Assembly: GCA_963823075.1 (NCBI GenBank)
Contig: CAWGKE010000023.1
Location: 682,001-746,000, forward strand
Length of the DNA: 64,000 bases
Source: UBA4732 sp963823075
Lineage (GTDB): Bacteria > Planctomycetota > Planctomycetia > Gemmatales > Gemmataceae
Direction: 5' to 3'
A program made the position numbers and the translations under genes. Shown in pieces: positions 10,501 to 17,958 of the stretch. Every line of letters starts with the position of its first letter. Position 1 is the first letter of the stretch. Below the pieces are notes generated by a model. It made no database searches and was not told the origin of the DNA. It was given only the letters and a program-made list of their open reading frames with translations.

Positions 10501-11111
10501 TCGCGGTCCAGGGCGTCGGGGCGGAGGGTCTTGACGACCACTTTGGCGAGCCGGGTCGCGTCCGCGCCCGGAGCGGCCTCCCGCTCGTGGCAGAGGAAAG
10601 AAGCGCCGAAGCCGCCGGCGCCGAGGATGCGGATCGGCTCGTAGAGACCGAGCGGGAACGGCTCGAAGGCGTCGGGGTCGAGGGCGGCGGCGCGGCGGAG
10701 GGCGCCGAGGGCCTCGTTCCAGTCGCGGCGTTCGAGGGCGGCGCGGTGGACGTTGTGGTGGGCCTCGGCCTGGGAGATGGGGTCGGCGACGAGGCGGGCG
10801 ACCTCCTGGAAATCGTGCTGTCCCGCCTCGATGTCGCCGACGACGATTTCGAGCTGGGCGAGGCTGTTGAGCAGGGCGGGCAGCCGCCGCCGCTGCTCGG
10901 CCGGGAGGTCGCGGAAGCGCTTGACGAGGTCCTGGACGACTTCGCGCTCGCCGTCGCGGCGGAGGGCGAGGCCGTCGCGCGGCCGGACGGCGCAGGGGTG
11001 CAGGTCGTGCCGGCGCTTGAGTCCGGCCACGGCCTCGTACAGCTCGGGATACGGCTGGCCGGCGTCGTGCTGCTCCGCCTGCATGTCTAACACGGAAGGC
11101 CCTTTCCCCAT
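7594..11111 (-). CDS. Serine/threonine kinase-like protein with about 18 TPR repeats; probable pseudokinase
   Basis: The start at 11111 overlaps the stop of the HxlR gene (TGATG), suggesting translational coupling; ATG 11084 is an alternative. After about 140 helical residues comes a kinase fold: a G-A-G-G-F-G glycine loop, V-V-V-K as the ATP lysine, L-L-D-A-G in place of DFG, and Y-A-P-P-E in place of APE. The catalytic loop reads H-R-S-L-R-P-S-A, so the HRD aspartate is Ser and the usual Lys and Asn are Arg and Ala. About 18 tandem TPRs follow, with the usual A-I-A-D-Y-x-E-A-I-R-L-x-P unit. A frameshift near 9520 lies between two TPRs and the pattern continues in phase, so the locus is treated as one gene. 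No membrane segment is seen, which suggests a cytoplasmic scaffold or sensor. Confidence 0.8.
10172..10194. repeat. 23-bp palindrome inside the kinase-like gene
   Basis: Perfect inverted arms of 11 bp (AGGGGCGGGGT and its complement) surround one central base. The repeat is read in frame as a Gly/Pro-containing insert (G-A-G-L-P-R-P) just before the K-L-L-D-A-G motif of the kinase domain. It falls where kinase domains tolerate loop insertions. Confidence 0.8.
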
Positions 11112-11461
11112 CACGCATCCGCGGCTCGCAGACGCTTCACGTGCTTCTTGCCCCACGTGCACATCAGGTCCGTGATGGGGCGCAGCGTCCGCCCATACGG
11201 CGTCAGGGAGTATTCTACCTTCGGCGGCACTTCGGAATAGACCTTGCGACGGACGATCCCATCGTCTTCCAGTTGCCGCAGCTGCTGCGTCAGCATGCGC
11301 TCGCTCACGTCCGGGATTTGCCGCCGCAGCTCGCCGAACCGGCGCGTCTTGTCTTGCAGCCAGAACAGGATGACGACCTTCCACTTGCCGCCGATCACGG
11401 CGAGGGCGGCCTCCACCGGACAATGGTAACGGGGGGCCTGGAACGTCTTTCGCGCAGTCAT
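11111..11461 (-). CDS. HxlR-family winged-helix transcriptional regulator
   Basis: The protein has 116 residues, the usual HxlR size. The start at 11461 gives M-T-A-R-K-T-F, close to the conserved Y-H-C-P-V-E-A-A-L segment whose cysteine is the redox or aldehyde sensor in several HxlR proteins. G-G-K-W-K and the recognition region S-E-R-M-L-T-Q-Q-L-R follow, then the wing V-P-P-K-V-E-Y-S-L-T. An upstream start at 11524 is possible but would add an atypical leader. It is divergent from the oxidoreductase at 11632, the classic arrangement in which HxlR controls its neighbour. Its stop overlaps the kinase-like gene. Family assignment is firm; the effector is unknown. Confidence 0.9.
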   Translation of the reverse strand: MTARKTFQAPRYHCPVEAALAVIGGKWKVVILFWLQDKTRRFGELRRQIPDVSERMLTQQLRQLEDDGIVRRKVYSEVPPKVEYSLTPYGRTLRPITDLMCTWGKKHVKRLRAADA

Positions 11462-11493
11462 ACTTACTCGGATGTTGGTATGGCACTTTCTCG

Positions 11494-11519
11494 TGCGTAC
11501 TTGATTGCCGCCTGCGTAC
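11494..11519. promoter_or_regulatory. Direct repeat TGCGTAC in HxlR/oxidoreductase divergent region
   Basis: TGCGTAC occurs at 11494-11500 and again at 11513-11519, 19 bp apart start to start, in the 170-bp divergent spacer. An approximate two-turn spacing fits a dimeric regulator such as HxlR binding its own control region. This is inferred from position and spacing only. Confidence 0.3.
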
Positions 11520-11631
11520 AGCATACGATTCCCGCGACGACGTGCAAGAAGCCGTCGGCCGTTCCGCGGCTAGCGGCGAGTTGACGTCGCACCGCTCGCC
11601 AAAGAGTTACGGCCTATCAGGAGACTCGAAC

Positions 11632-12276
11632 ATGAAGATCGCGGTCGTCGGGGCGGGGAACGTCGGCGGCACGCTCGGCAAGCGCTGGGCCAAGGCGGGG
11701 CACGAAGTCGCCTTCGGGGTGCGCGACCTCGCGGACGCCAAAGTGGCCGCCCTCGTCCGTGACAGCGGGCCGAGCGCCCGGGCAACCTCGGTGTCGGAGG
11801 CCGCGCGCCAGGCCGCCGTCGTCGTCCTGACCGTCCCCTGGGAGAACGCGCGGGAAGCCCTCGCGGCGGCGGGCGACCTGCGAGGCAAGGTCCTCATCGA
11901 CGCCGTCGTTCCTCTCCTCTTTACGCCGGACGGCCTGAAGCAGGGGCTGGTCGTCGGCCACACCACCTCGGCCGGCGAGCAGATCGCCGGCTGGGCCGTG
12001 GGCGCCCGAGTGGTCAAGGCGTTCAACACGACCGGCTTTCAGAACATGGCGGACCCGGTATATGGGTCGCAGGGCCTGTCGATGCTGCTCTGCGGGGACG
12101 ACGCCGAGGCCAAGAAGATCGTGTCCGACCTGGCGCGGCAACTGGGGTTTGAGCCGGTCGATGTGGGTCCGCTGCGGTCGGCGCGCTACCTGGAGGCCGT
12201 GGCGATGCTCTGGATCGACATGGCCGTGCTTCGGGGCTTCGGGACGAACTTCGGGTTCCAGCTGGTGCGGCGCTGA
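11632..12276 (+). CDS. NAD(P)-binding oxidoreductase, F420-reductase-like (COG2085)
   Basis: The ATG at 11632 is preceded by AGGAG eight bases upstream and begins directly with the Rossmann strand M-K-I-A-V-V-G-A-G-N-V-G-G, the dinucleotide-binding GxGxxG. V-V-L-T-V-P-W and the segment K-A-F-N-T-T-G-F-Q-N-M are typical of the NADP oxidoreductase / F420-dependent reductase family. At 214 residues it has the usual length. Such proteins reduce F420 or small carbonyl substrates with NADPH; which one applies cannot be told from sequence. It is divergent from the HxlR regulator, so induction by an electrophile or redox signal is plausible. Confidence 0.85.
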   Translation: MKIAVVGAGNVGGTLGKRWAKAGHEVAFGVRDLADAKVAALVRDSGPSARATSVSEAARQAAVVVLTVPWENAREALAAAGDLRGKVLIDAVVPLLFTPDGLKQGLVVGHTTSAGEQIAGWAVGARVVKAFNTTGFQNMADPVYGSQGLSMLLCGDDAEAKKIVSDLARQLGFEPVDVGPLRSARYLEAVAMLWIDMAVLRGFGTNFGFQLVRR

Positions 12277-12392
12277 GGCGGCCCGTCGGTGCCTCCTGTG
12301 GAGGCCGTTTCAAGAACCCTCCGGCACGAGCCGCCGGGTGAGGCGGCGCGACAAAGCCGCCGCCTCACCCGCGCACTTGCTGCCGCTTCTTA

Positions 12393-12508
12393 GGCGAGGG
12401 GCTGGAAATACCTTACCCGTAGCCGCATTCGCCAGAATGCGGGTGAATGGCTGTCGGCCCGCATTCTGGCGAATGCGGCTGCAGGTATCATTCCTGCTGC
12501 CGCTCGCC
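12393..12508. repeat. 116-bp palindromic dispersed element, copy 1
   Basis: This element begins GGCGAG and ends CTCGCC, with two inner arms built on AGCCGCATTCGCCAGAATGC and its complement. A second copy of exactly 116 bp lies at 39426-39541 in the opposite orientation, differing at about 7 positions. It ends directly against the stop codon of the gene at 12509. No gene is encoded inside. It looks like a MITE or REP-type element. Confidence 0.9.
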
Positions 12509-12907
12509 TTACGGATAGACGTAGACGGGAGGGCTGTAGTAATAGCGGAAGAGGCGCGGCCGGACGACGACGCTGGAGTAGGTCACGACCGGGGCGGGGG
12601 TGTAATAGTAGGTCGTGACGATCTCGCGGCGCGGCAGGATGCCCGGGCTGTAGGTCGTCGCCACGGCGGGCGCGGCGTAGTAGGACACGGCCGGCTGGGG
12701 GGCGGCGTAGTACGAGACGGCCGGTGGGGGGGCGGCGTAGTAGGAGACGGTCGGCGCGACGTAGGCGGTGGGGTACGCGGCCGTGTAGATCGGCGTGATC
12801 GTCGGCGGGCCGATGATGACGGCCGTCTGGCCGAAGGACCGGCCGGCCGCCAGGCCGAGTGCGAGCGCCGCCGCCAGCGGCGCGAGGAATCGAGACGTGC
12901 GGGACAT
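12509..12907 (-). CDS. Small secreted Tyr/Pro/Ala-rich repeat protein
   Basis: The ATG at 12907 has AGGAGG eight bases upstream. A signal peptide is clear: basic start, then an Ala/Leu-rich core ending near residue 25 at G-R-S-F-G-Q. The mature part of about 105 residues contains three V-S-Y-Y-A-A-P repeats and many Tyr-Tyr pairs, ending in V-Y-V-Y-P. No enzyme or binding motif is seen. Composition suggests an envelope or matrix protein, possibly cross-linkable through tyrosine, but this is inference. The stop codon abuts the 116-bp palindromic element. Function unknown. Confidence 0.75.
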   Translation of the reverse strand: MSRTSRFLAPLAAALALGLAAGRSFGQTAVIIGPPTITPIYTAAYPTAYVAPTVSYYAAPPPAVSYYAAPQPAVSYYAAPAVATTYSPGILPRREIVTTYYYTPAPVVTYSSVVVRPRLFRYYYSPPVYVYP

Positions 12908-13002
12908 GGGTGGACCTCCTGTTAGGGGAACCCGCGCTGGGTCGCTCCTCATTCTAGGGATTGGGGCAAACTTGAACCAACCGCAGCGGTCGCTGCAAGA
13001 GG

Positions 13003-13245
13003 CTACGGCAGCGGAACCCCCGCCGGGCGCTCCGCGTCGCGCAGGTAGCGGAACAGCGCGTAATTCACGGCCGCGCAAACCAGGCTGGCCGCGGCCGCCG
13101 GCCAGACGACCGCCCCATCTCCGCCCAGGCACGCATTCACCGTGGCCGTCAGCAGCCACAGTTGCAGCACCGCCAGAATCAGCACCAGACACAAGATCCC
13201 GTTGAGGATCGTCGTCCGCTGAGCGCGGGTGTGCGGTCGTCGCAT
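13003..13245 (-). CDS. Small two-helix membrane protein (DUF6755-like), last gene of nitrate operon
   Basis: This 80-residue protein has a basic N-terminus and two hydrophobic helices, about residues 17-35 and 48-65. AAGGA lies eight bases before ATG 13245. It follows the Rieske gene by 18 bp on the same strand and appears to be the last gene of the nitrate assimilation operon. From memory it resembles the DUF6755 family of small planctomycete membrane proteins; this cannot be verified here. It may anchor the Rieske or Mo complex, but no cofactor ligands are visible. A role in the complex is inferred from position only. Confidence 0.7.
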   Translation of the reverse strand: MRRPHTRAQRTTILNGILCLVLILAVLQLWLLTATVNACLGGDGAVVWPAAAASLVCAAVNYALFRYLRDAERPAGVPLP

Positions 13246-13263
13246 GATTAAGATCCTTTCCAG

Positions 13264-13800
13264 CTAGGATTCGGTGGGTTCTTCCATTCCGACGGCGCAC
13301 ACGACGCCGTCGCGCGTTTCCAGGGCGACGCGCGGCAGCGGCCGCCGCGGCGGCCCGGACAGCGGCCGGCCCGTCGCCGCGTCGAACAGCCCGTTGTGGC
13401 AGGGGCAGCGCAACCGCCGGCCGTCCGCGTCCGGCGTCACGGCGCATCCCAAATGGGTGCATTTCTGGCCGAAGGCGAGGAACGTGCGCTCGTCCGGCCG
13501 CAGCAGCAGACACGGCCCGCCCGCGCCGGCGTACTGAAACGGCCGCACGGAGCCGACGGGGATTTCATCGACTCGGGCGATCGGTTGTATCGTCGAAGGG
13601 GCCGGCCGACCGCGCAGCAGATTCCATACCCCAACGCACACCTGGCCGACGCCGAACGCCGCGCTGGCCAGCATGAGGAAGCGCGTGAAATCGCGCCGCG
13701 CCAGGTACTGGTCCTGGGGTATGTCGATCGGAAAGTCCTGTCGCCAGGCCGGCTGCTGCGCAGTCGGCCGGCCGTCCGGGGCCGCCGTTCGCTCGGCCAT
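13264..13800 (-). CDS. Membrane-anchored Rieske [2Fe-2S] protein
   Basis: The 178-residue protein carries both Rieske ligand boxes, C-T-H-L-G-C and C-P-C-H-N-G, about 15 residues apart in the C-terminal half. One transmembrane helix lies at about residues 38-60 and is preceded by A-R-R-D-F-T-R-F, a weak Tat-like motif as in cytochrome bc Rieske proteins. The start at 13800 is 11 bp after the Fe-S gene stop; an upstream GTG is possible. Within the nitrate operon it is a candidate electron carrier between the quinone-reactive membrane subunit and the reductase. Which side of the membrane the Rieske head occupies is unclear, since nitrate reduction here should be cytoplasmic. Confidence 0.88.
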   Translation of the reverse strand: MAERTAAPDGRPTAQQPAWRQDFPIDIPQDQYLARRDFTRFLMLASAAFGVGQVCVGVWNLLRGRPAPSTIQPIARVDEIPVGSVRPFQYAGAGGPCLLLRPDERTFLAFGQKCTHLGCAVTPDADGRRLRCPCHNGLFDAATGRPLSGPPRRPLPRVALETRDGVVCAVGMEEPTES

Positions 13801-13811
13801 GTCCAGCGGGA

Positions 13812-14462
13812 TCACGCCTCGTCCTCCTCGCTGTGCAGGGCGCCGAGCATCATGTCCAGGCCGATCCGTTTGCCGCTCGTTTCCTCGCTCATGGCGGAAA
13901 TCACATCGACGTATTCCGCCCGGCCGTCGCGCGGGACCAGCACGCGGACCTTGGTCGTGATGGTCTGGCCGCCGAACTGGAAGCGGTTGACCGGCGCCGA
14001 GCGCGGCCGCTGCTCCGCGAGCTGCTGGCGCGTGCCGAAGAACAGGGCCCCGCTGGGGCAGACGGAGGCGCACATCGGCTTGCGCCCGACGGAGGTGCGG
14101 TCGTAGCACATGTCGCACTTCATCATGAGATCATATTGCGATTCCATCTTGGGCACGCCGAACGGGCAGGCCAGCACGCAGTTGTTGCAGCCGACGCAGC
14201 GCGGCTTGCGGGCGCTGAGGACGACGCCGTCTTCTTCCTTCTTGATGGCGTCGGCGGGGCAGACCTCGGCGCAGGTCGGCGAATCGCAGTGCATGCAGAC
14301 GACGGGCACGGTCTGTGTCGAGCGCGCCCGGTCCACGTATTCCAGATGGATCATCGGCCGGCCCCGGTGCGTGTCGCACTCGCTGCACGCCTGCTCACAG
14401 GCGCGGCAGCCGATGCAGCGGTTGGGGTCGATGAAGAATTCCATGTCGTCGGGGACCGGCAT
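13812..14462 (-). CDS. 4Fe-4S ferredoxin-type electron transfer subunit (NrfC/DmsB-like)
   Basis: The 216-residue protein has four cysteine clusters: C-I-G-C-R-A-C-E-Q-A-C near residue 16, C-x2-C-x4-C-x3-C near residue 58, C-V-G-C-N-N-C-V-L-A-C-P near residue 88, and a further set around C-D-M-C and C-A-S-V-C-P. This is the pattern of subunits that pass electrons to molybdopterin enzymes through four [4Fe-4S] clusters. No signal peptide is present, so it should be cytoplasmic. AGAGG lies eight bases before ATG 14462. It follows the Mo subunit gene and precedes the Rieske gene, fitting a linear electron path. Confidence 0.92.
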   Translation of the reverse strand: MPVPDDMEFFIDPNRCIGCRACEQACSECDTHRGRPMIHLEYVDRARSTQTVPVVCMHCDSPTCAEVCPADAIKKEEDGVVLSARKPRCVGCNNCVLACPFGVPKMESQYDLMMKCDMCYDRTSVGRKPMCASVCPSGALFFGTRQQLAEQRPRSAPVNRFQFGGQTITTKVRVLVPRDGRAEYVDVISAMSEETSGKRIGLDMMLGALHSEEDEA

Positions 14463-14489
14463 GTCGTTCGGCCTCTTTCTGGTCTTTCT

Positions 14490-14585
14490 CCCTCCCCCCT
14501 TGCGGGGGAGGGTTGGGGTGGGGGGTTATGGCCTCCCGACCTATCACCCCCCACCCCCGGCCCCTCCCCCGTAAGGGGGGAGGGG
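14490..14585. repeat. C/G-rich inverted repeat at the end of the nitrate reductase gene
   Basis: The left half reads CCCTCCCCCCTTGCGGGGGA, and a near-complementary right half ends GTAAGGGGGGAGGGG, with G-rich and C-rich inner arms. The right half overlaps the last codons of the Mo reductase, giving it a low-complexity C-terminal tail rich in Pro and Gly. The remainder fills the 81-bp gap before the Fe-S gene. A related element lies in frame at 61941-62001. Confidence 0.8.
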
Positions 14586-16820
14586 ACAAGACGGCTCGGC
14601 TTCTCCACGCGGCCGCTCGCCCTTCCGGACGCGCACCGCACACACCTTGAACTCCGGGATCTTGGAGATCGGGTCCTGCGCCGCGATGGTGACGCGGTTG
14701 ATGCTGCGGGCGCCGGCCCAGTGGTACGGCACGAACACCGTGTCCGGCCGGATGGTCGTGACCACCTGCGCCCGCAGCGTGCAGGCGCCGCGGCGCGACT
14801 CGACCGTCGCCCAGTCGCCGTCGGCGACGCCGATCTTTTCCGCCAGCCGCGGGTGCATTTCGATCATCGGCTCCGGGCACTGGTCCACCAGCGGCCCGAT
14901 GCGCCGCGTCTGCGTGCCGGAAAGGAACTGGCTGACGACGCGGCCGGTCGTGAGGATGATCGGATAGTCGTCGTCCACGTCCTCGGCGGGCGGCGCGTAG
15001 GCGGCGACGTGGAACCTGGCCCGGCCGTCGGGGAAATAAAACGGCCCTTTGCCCCTCGCAATAGGATTCCACGATCCTTCCTCGAAGAGGCGCGGCGTGC
15101 CGGGGTGGTCCTCGCTCGGGCACGGCCAGAAGACGCCGAATTCGCGCTCCAGCCGCTCGTAGGTGATGCCGGCGTAGTCGGCGACGCCGCCGGCGGAGGC
15201 GCGGCGCAGCTCCTCGAAAATCTCGCGGGGGCCGGCGAACGTGAAGCCGCGCTCGCGGCCGAGCTTGTGGGCGATGTCCTGAATGATGCGCCAGTCCTCG
15301 CGGGCGCCGCCGGGGCTGTCCACGGCCTTGTTGATCTTGATGACGCGGCCCTCGATCTGCGTGACGACGCCCTCGTCCTCCTCCTGCAACGATCCCGGAA
15401 GGACGATGTCCGCGTGCTGCGCCGTCTCATTGAGGAAGAAGTCGATGGCGACGTAGAACTCCAATTTCTCCAGCATCCGCTCCACAAAGTGGCTGTCCGG
15501 CAGCGACACCTTGGGATTGAAGCAGATGCTGAGGAGGCCGCGGATCTCGCCGCTGTCGATCTTGCGAAAGATTTCGTAGGCGTCCACTCCGCTATGGGGC
15601 AATTCTGCGGCGTCAACGCCCCACACCTTGGCGACGTGGGCGCGGTGCTCGGGGTTGTCGATGTCGCGGCCGCCGGGAAGCTGGTCGCACTTCTGGCCGT
15701 GCTCGCGGCCGCCCTGGCCGTTGGCCTGGCCGGTGATGGTGGCGTAGCCGCAGCCCTCGCGGCCAATTCGGCCGGACGCCAGAACCATGTTGATGGCGCC
15801 GAGACAGTTCTGGACGCCGTGGCTGTGGTGCTCGATGCCGCGGGCGTGCAGGAGAAAGCTCGTCGGCGCCGTGCCCCACAATTCCGCGGCCCGCCGGATG
15901 GAGCGCTCGGCGATCCCCGTGACCTCGGCGGTGCGGCGCGGCGTCCAGTCGCGGACGTGTTCGGCGACCTTCTCGAAACCGACGGTGTGTTCCTCGATGA
16001 AGTCGTGGTCGATCCAGTCGTTCTCGATCATCAGGTGCAGGACGCCGCTGAACAGGGCGGCGTCGCGGCCCGGCTTGACCGGCAGGAACAGGTCGCAGGT
16101 CCGCGCGGCGGGGGTGATGCGCGGATCGACCATGACGACCTTGGCGCCATGCTCGCGGGCTTGCCAGATATAGTGCGTCGTTATAGGGGCACATTCCGCG
16201 ATGTTGGCGCCGCTGACCCAAACGACCTTGGCCTTGAGAATGTCGGCCCACGAATTGGCGGCGCGATCGATTCCGAACGCCTTCTTGTTGGCCGCGGCGG
16301 CGCTGACCATGCAGAGCCGGCCGTTGTAGTCGATGTAGGGCGTCTTGAGGCAGACGCGGGCGAACTTGCCCATTAAATAGGCTTTCTCCGTCGTCAAACT
16401 GGCGCCGCTCAGCACGGCGAAGGCGGCGGCGCCGTGGGTCGATTGGATGCGCTGGATCGCATCGGCGACTTTTTCGATCGCCCGATTGTAGGGCACGGGG
16501 ATGAAACCGTGGCGGGCGTTCGGATCGCGCTCATAGGCGCTGAGCAAGCGATCCGGGTGCGATCCTTGCAGGTAGCGCTTGACCCCCTTGGGGCAGAGCA
16601 TTCCGCGGTTGAACGGGAACTCCTCCCACGGCTCGAAGCCGACGACCTGATTGCCCTTCACCTTGAGCTGAATGCCGCACTGCTGGCCGCAGAAGCAGCA
16701 GTGCGTCTTGACGAGGCGATCCGGCTCGGCGGCGGCGCGCGGGTTCGGGCCGACCGCATACGCCAGGTGCGGGCCGAACTTGTCGGCAATGTCGGAGTCC
16801 GCGGTGGGTATCGCAGCCAT
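14544..16820 (-). CDS. nasA: Molybdopterin oxidoreductase, probable assimilatory nitrate reductase catalytic subunit
   Basis: This 758-residue protein begins with a [4Fe-4S] motif (C-C-F-C-x3-C and, further on, M-L-C-P-K-G). The predicted Mo ligand is the Cys in N-G-R-L-C-M near residue 150, as in Nap/Nas enzymes. The C-terminal molybdopterin-dinucleotide domain contains L-T-T-G-R and the late P-Y-H-W segment. No Tat signal precedes the Fe-S motif, so it is cytoplasmic. ATG 16820 is chosen because the preceding in-frame M-G-P-M-G-P segment is encoded by a palindromic repeat. A formate dehydrogenase-like role cannot be fully excluded by sequence, but neighbours narK and nirA make nitrate reduction by far the best reading. 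The C-terminal tail comes from a repeat. Confidence 0.85.
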   Translation of the reverse strand: MAAIPTADSDIADKFGPHLAYAVGPNPRAAAEPDRLVKTHCCFCGQQCGIQLKVKGNQVVGFEPWEEFPFNRGMLCPKGVKRYLQGSHPDRLLSAYERDPNARHGFIPVPYNRAIEKVADAIQRIQSTHGAAAFAVLSGASLTTEKAYLMGKFARVCLKTPYIDYNGRLCMVSAAAANKKAFGIDRAANSWADILKAKVVWVSGANIAECAPITTHYIWQAREHGAKVVMVDPRITPAARTCDLFLPVKPGRDAALFSGVLHLMIENDWIDHDFIEEHTVGFEKVAEHVRDWTPRRTAEVTGIAERSIRRAAELWGTAPTSFLLHARGIEHHSHGVQNCLGAINMVLASGRIGREGCGYATITGQANGQGGREHGQKCDQLPGGRDIDNPEHRAHVAKVWGVDAAELPHSGVDAYEIFRKIDSGEIRGLLSICFNPKVSLPDSHFVERMLEKLEFYVAIDFFLNETAQHADIVLPGSLQEEDEGVVTQIEGRVIKINKAVDSPGGAREDWRIIQDIAHKLGRERGFTFAGPREIFEELRRASAGGVADYAGITYERLEREFGVFWPCPSEDHPGTPRLFEEGSWNPIARGKGPFYFPDGRARFHVAAYAPPAEDVDDDYPIILTTGRVVSQFLSGTQTRRIGPLVDQCPEPMIEMHPRLAEKIGVADGDWATVESRRGACTLRAQVVTTIRPDTVFVPYHWAGARSINRVTIAAQDPISKIPEFKVCAVRVRKGERPRGEAEPSCPLPPYGGGAGGGG

Positions 16821-16821
16821 G

Positions 16822-16859
16822 ATGGGTCCTATGGGTTCCATAGGTCCCATAGGACCCAT
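16822..16859. repeat. Inverted repeat immediately upstream of the Mo reductase start
   Basis: Perfect 14-bp arms (ATGGGTCCTATGGG and its complement) with a 10-base spacer end one base before ATG 16820. In the transcript, the AGGA that could serve as ribosome-binding site lies inside the 3' arm of this hairpin, so the structure could limit translation initiation. The repeat is also open in frame with the gene. Confidence 0.75.
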
Positions 16860-16873
16860 GGGGAAGAATCCGC

Positions 16874-17958
16874 TCAGCCTTTCAGGGCCAAGGCGCGTCC
16901 GGCGTCCGTGACCGATTCCCCTTCACCGTTCGCCCACAGTTTCGCCTGCGCCAGCCCGAACAGCGCCCGCCGGCAGCGCGGGCAGATCCACTGGTAATGT
17001 TCCACGTCGCCCCGCTTCGTCTCGTAGCAATAGCCAAGCTGCGCCTCGACCGTGATGAGGTCCCGGACTTGCATGAGCGACGCGAACGCCTCCCCGCAAC
17101 GGCGGCACTCCGCCTGTTCCCCGCGTCGGCCGGCCTCCTTGCAGACCGCGACAGCCAGGTGCGCGGGACGCTGGAAGATGTGGAACAGCTTGCCGAACGG
17201 CAGCCATAACAGCGTGAAAATGACGCAGACCGCGTGCAGGATCGCCAGGAAATCGTAGGCTTGGCCCTTCATCCAGGTGTAACTGGCCGTCAGCATCAGG
17301 CCGGTGGCGCTGACCGCGAACAGCAGGACCAGCGGCAGGAAGTCCTCGCCGAACCGCTGCAGCGCCGCCGCCCCCTCGTCGAGCAGCCGCCGGCGCATCG
17401 CCAGGAACACGCCGGCCACGATCAGCAGCGACGGCCAAACCAGGACGTGGAAGGTCACGAAGCCGAGGACGGAGTCGATCGGAAAGGCGGCCTGCGGCAC
17501 GCCGAAGGCGTAGACGCGGTAGGCGTGGAGGTCCGTCGGCTCGGTGCGGAACTCGACCCAGCCGAACACGAGCGGGACGGTGACGGCCAGGGCGATGAGG
17601 CAGCCCCACATGATGAGCCAGTGAGCGGCGCCGCGCGCCGGCCGCGCCGGAAGATGAAGCGGTTGAAGAGAAAATCGGTCGTGAATCGGCGCAAAACGAG
17701 CCACAGGTTCCGGGCCATGTCGGCGGGGCGGAAGCACAGCTGAAATGCGCGCCTCCAGACCATCGCGGTCGGCGGCCGCTGCACCCACAGGGCGAAGCGG
17801 TAGGCGACGCCGAACGCCGAGAAGAGGACGGCGAAGGTGTAGCAGACGAGCGCAGGATCGAACGTGGCCAGGTTGCCGGAACCTAGCAGCAGCAGCCCGG
17901 CCAACATGGCCGCGACCGCCAGACCCCAGATGGTCGCCCGCTTCCGCTCCACCGTCAT
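16874..17958 (-). CDS. Membrane protein, NarI/DsrM-like probable heme-b quinol-oxidising subunit (frameshifted)
   Basis: ATG 17958 overlaps the narK stop as ATGA. The first 100 codons give two membrane helices, then the frame shifts near 17640 in a GC-rich run, and the next frame continues with four more helices to 16874, about 360 residues in total. Histidines lie in or next to helices (A-A-H-W-L-I-M-W, F-V-T-F-H-V-L, I-L-H-A-V, L-F-H-I-F), as expected for bis-His heme b in NarI/DsrM-type proteins. The C-terminus carries two C-x2-C pairs (C-R-R-C and C-P-R-C), a possible rubredoxin- or zinc-like module. It is inferred to connect the quinone pool to nitrate reduction. The frameshift is probably a sequencing error. 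Confidence 0.7.

Noticed and set aside
13833..16376. 847-codon plus-strand frame opposite the nitrate reductase and Fe-S genes
   Set aside because: It runs antisense to two genes with complete cofactor motifs and has no recognisable domain; high GC content explains its openness.
14544..16820. Formate dehydrogenase as the identity of the Mo protein
   Set aside because: The Mo-ligand motif has Cys, the enzyme lacks NAD-linked partners, and it sits between narK/nirA and electron-transfer subunits; nitrate reductase fits better, though a tree would settle it.
16821..16859. Earlier start of the nitrate reductase (M-G-P-M-G-P leader)
   Set aside because: The extra codons are made entirely by a palindromic repeat and do not belong to the protein family; the ATG at 16820 is preferred.
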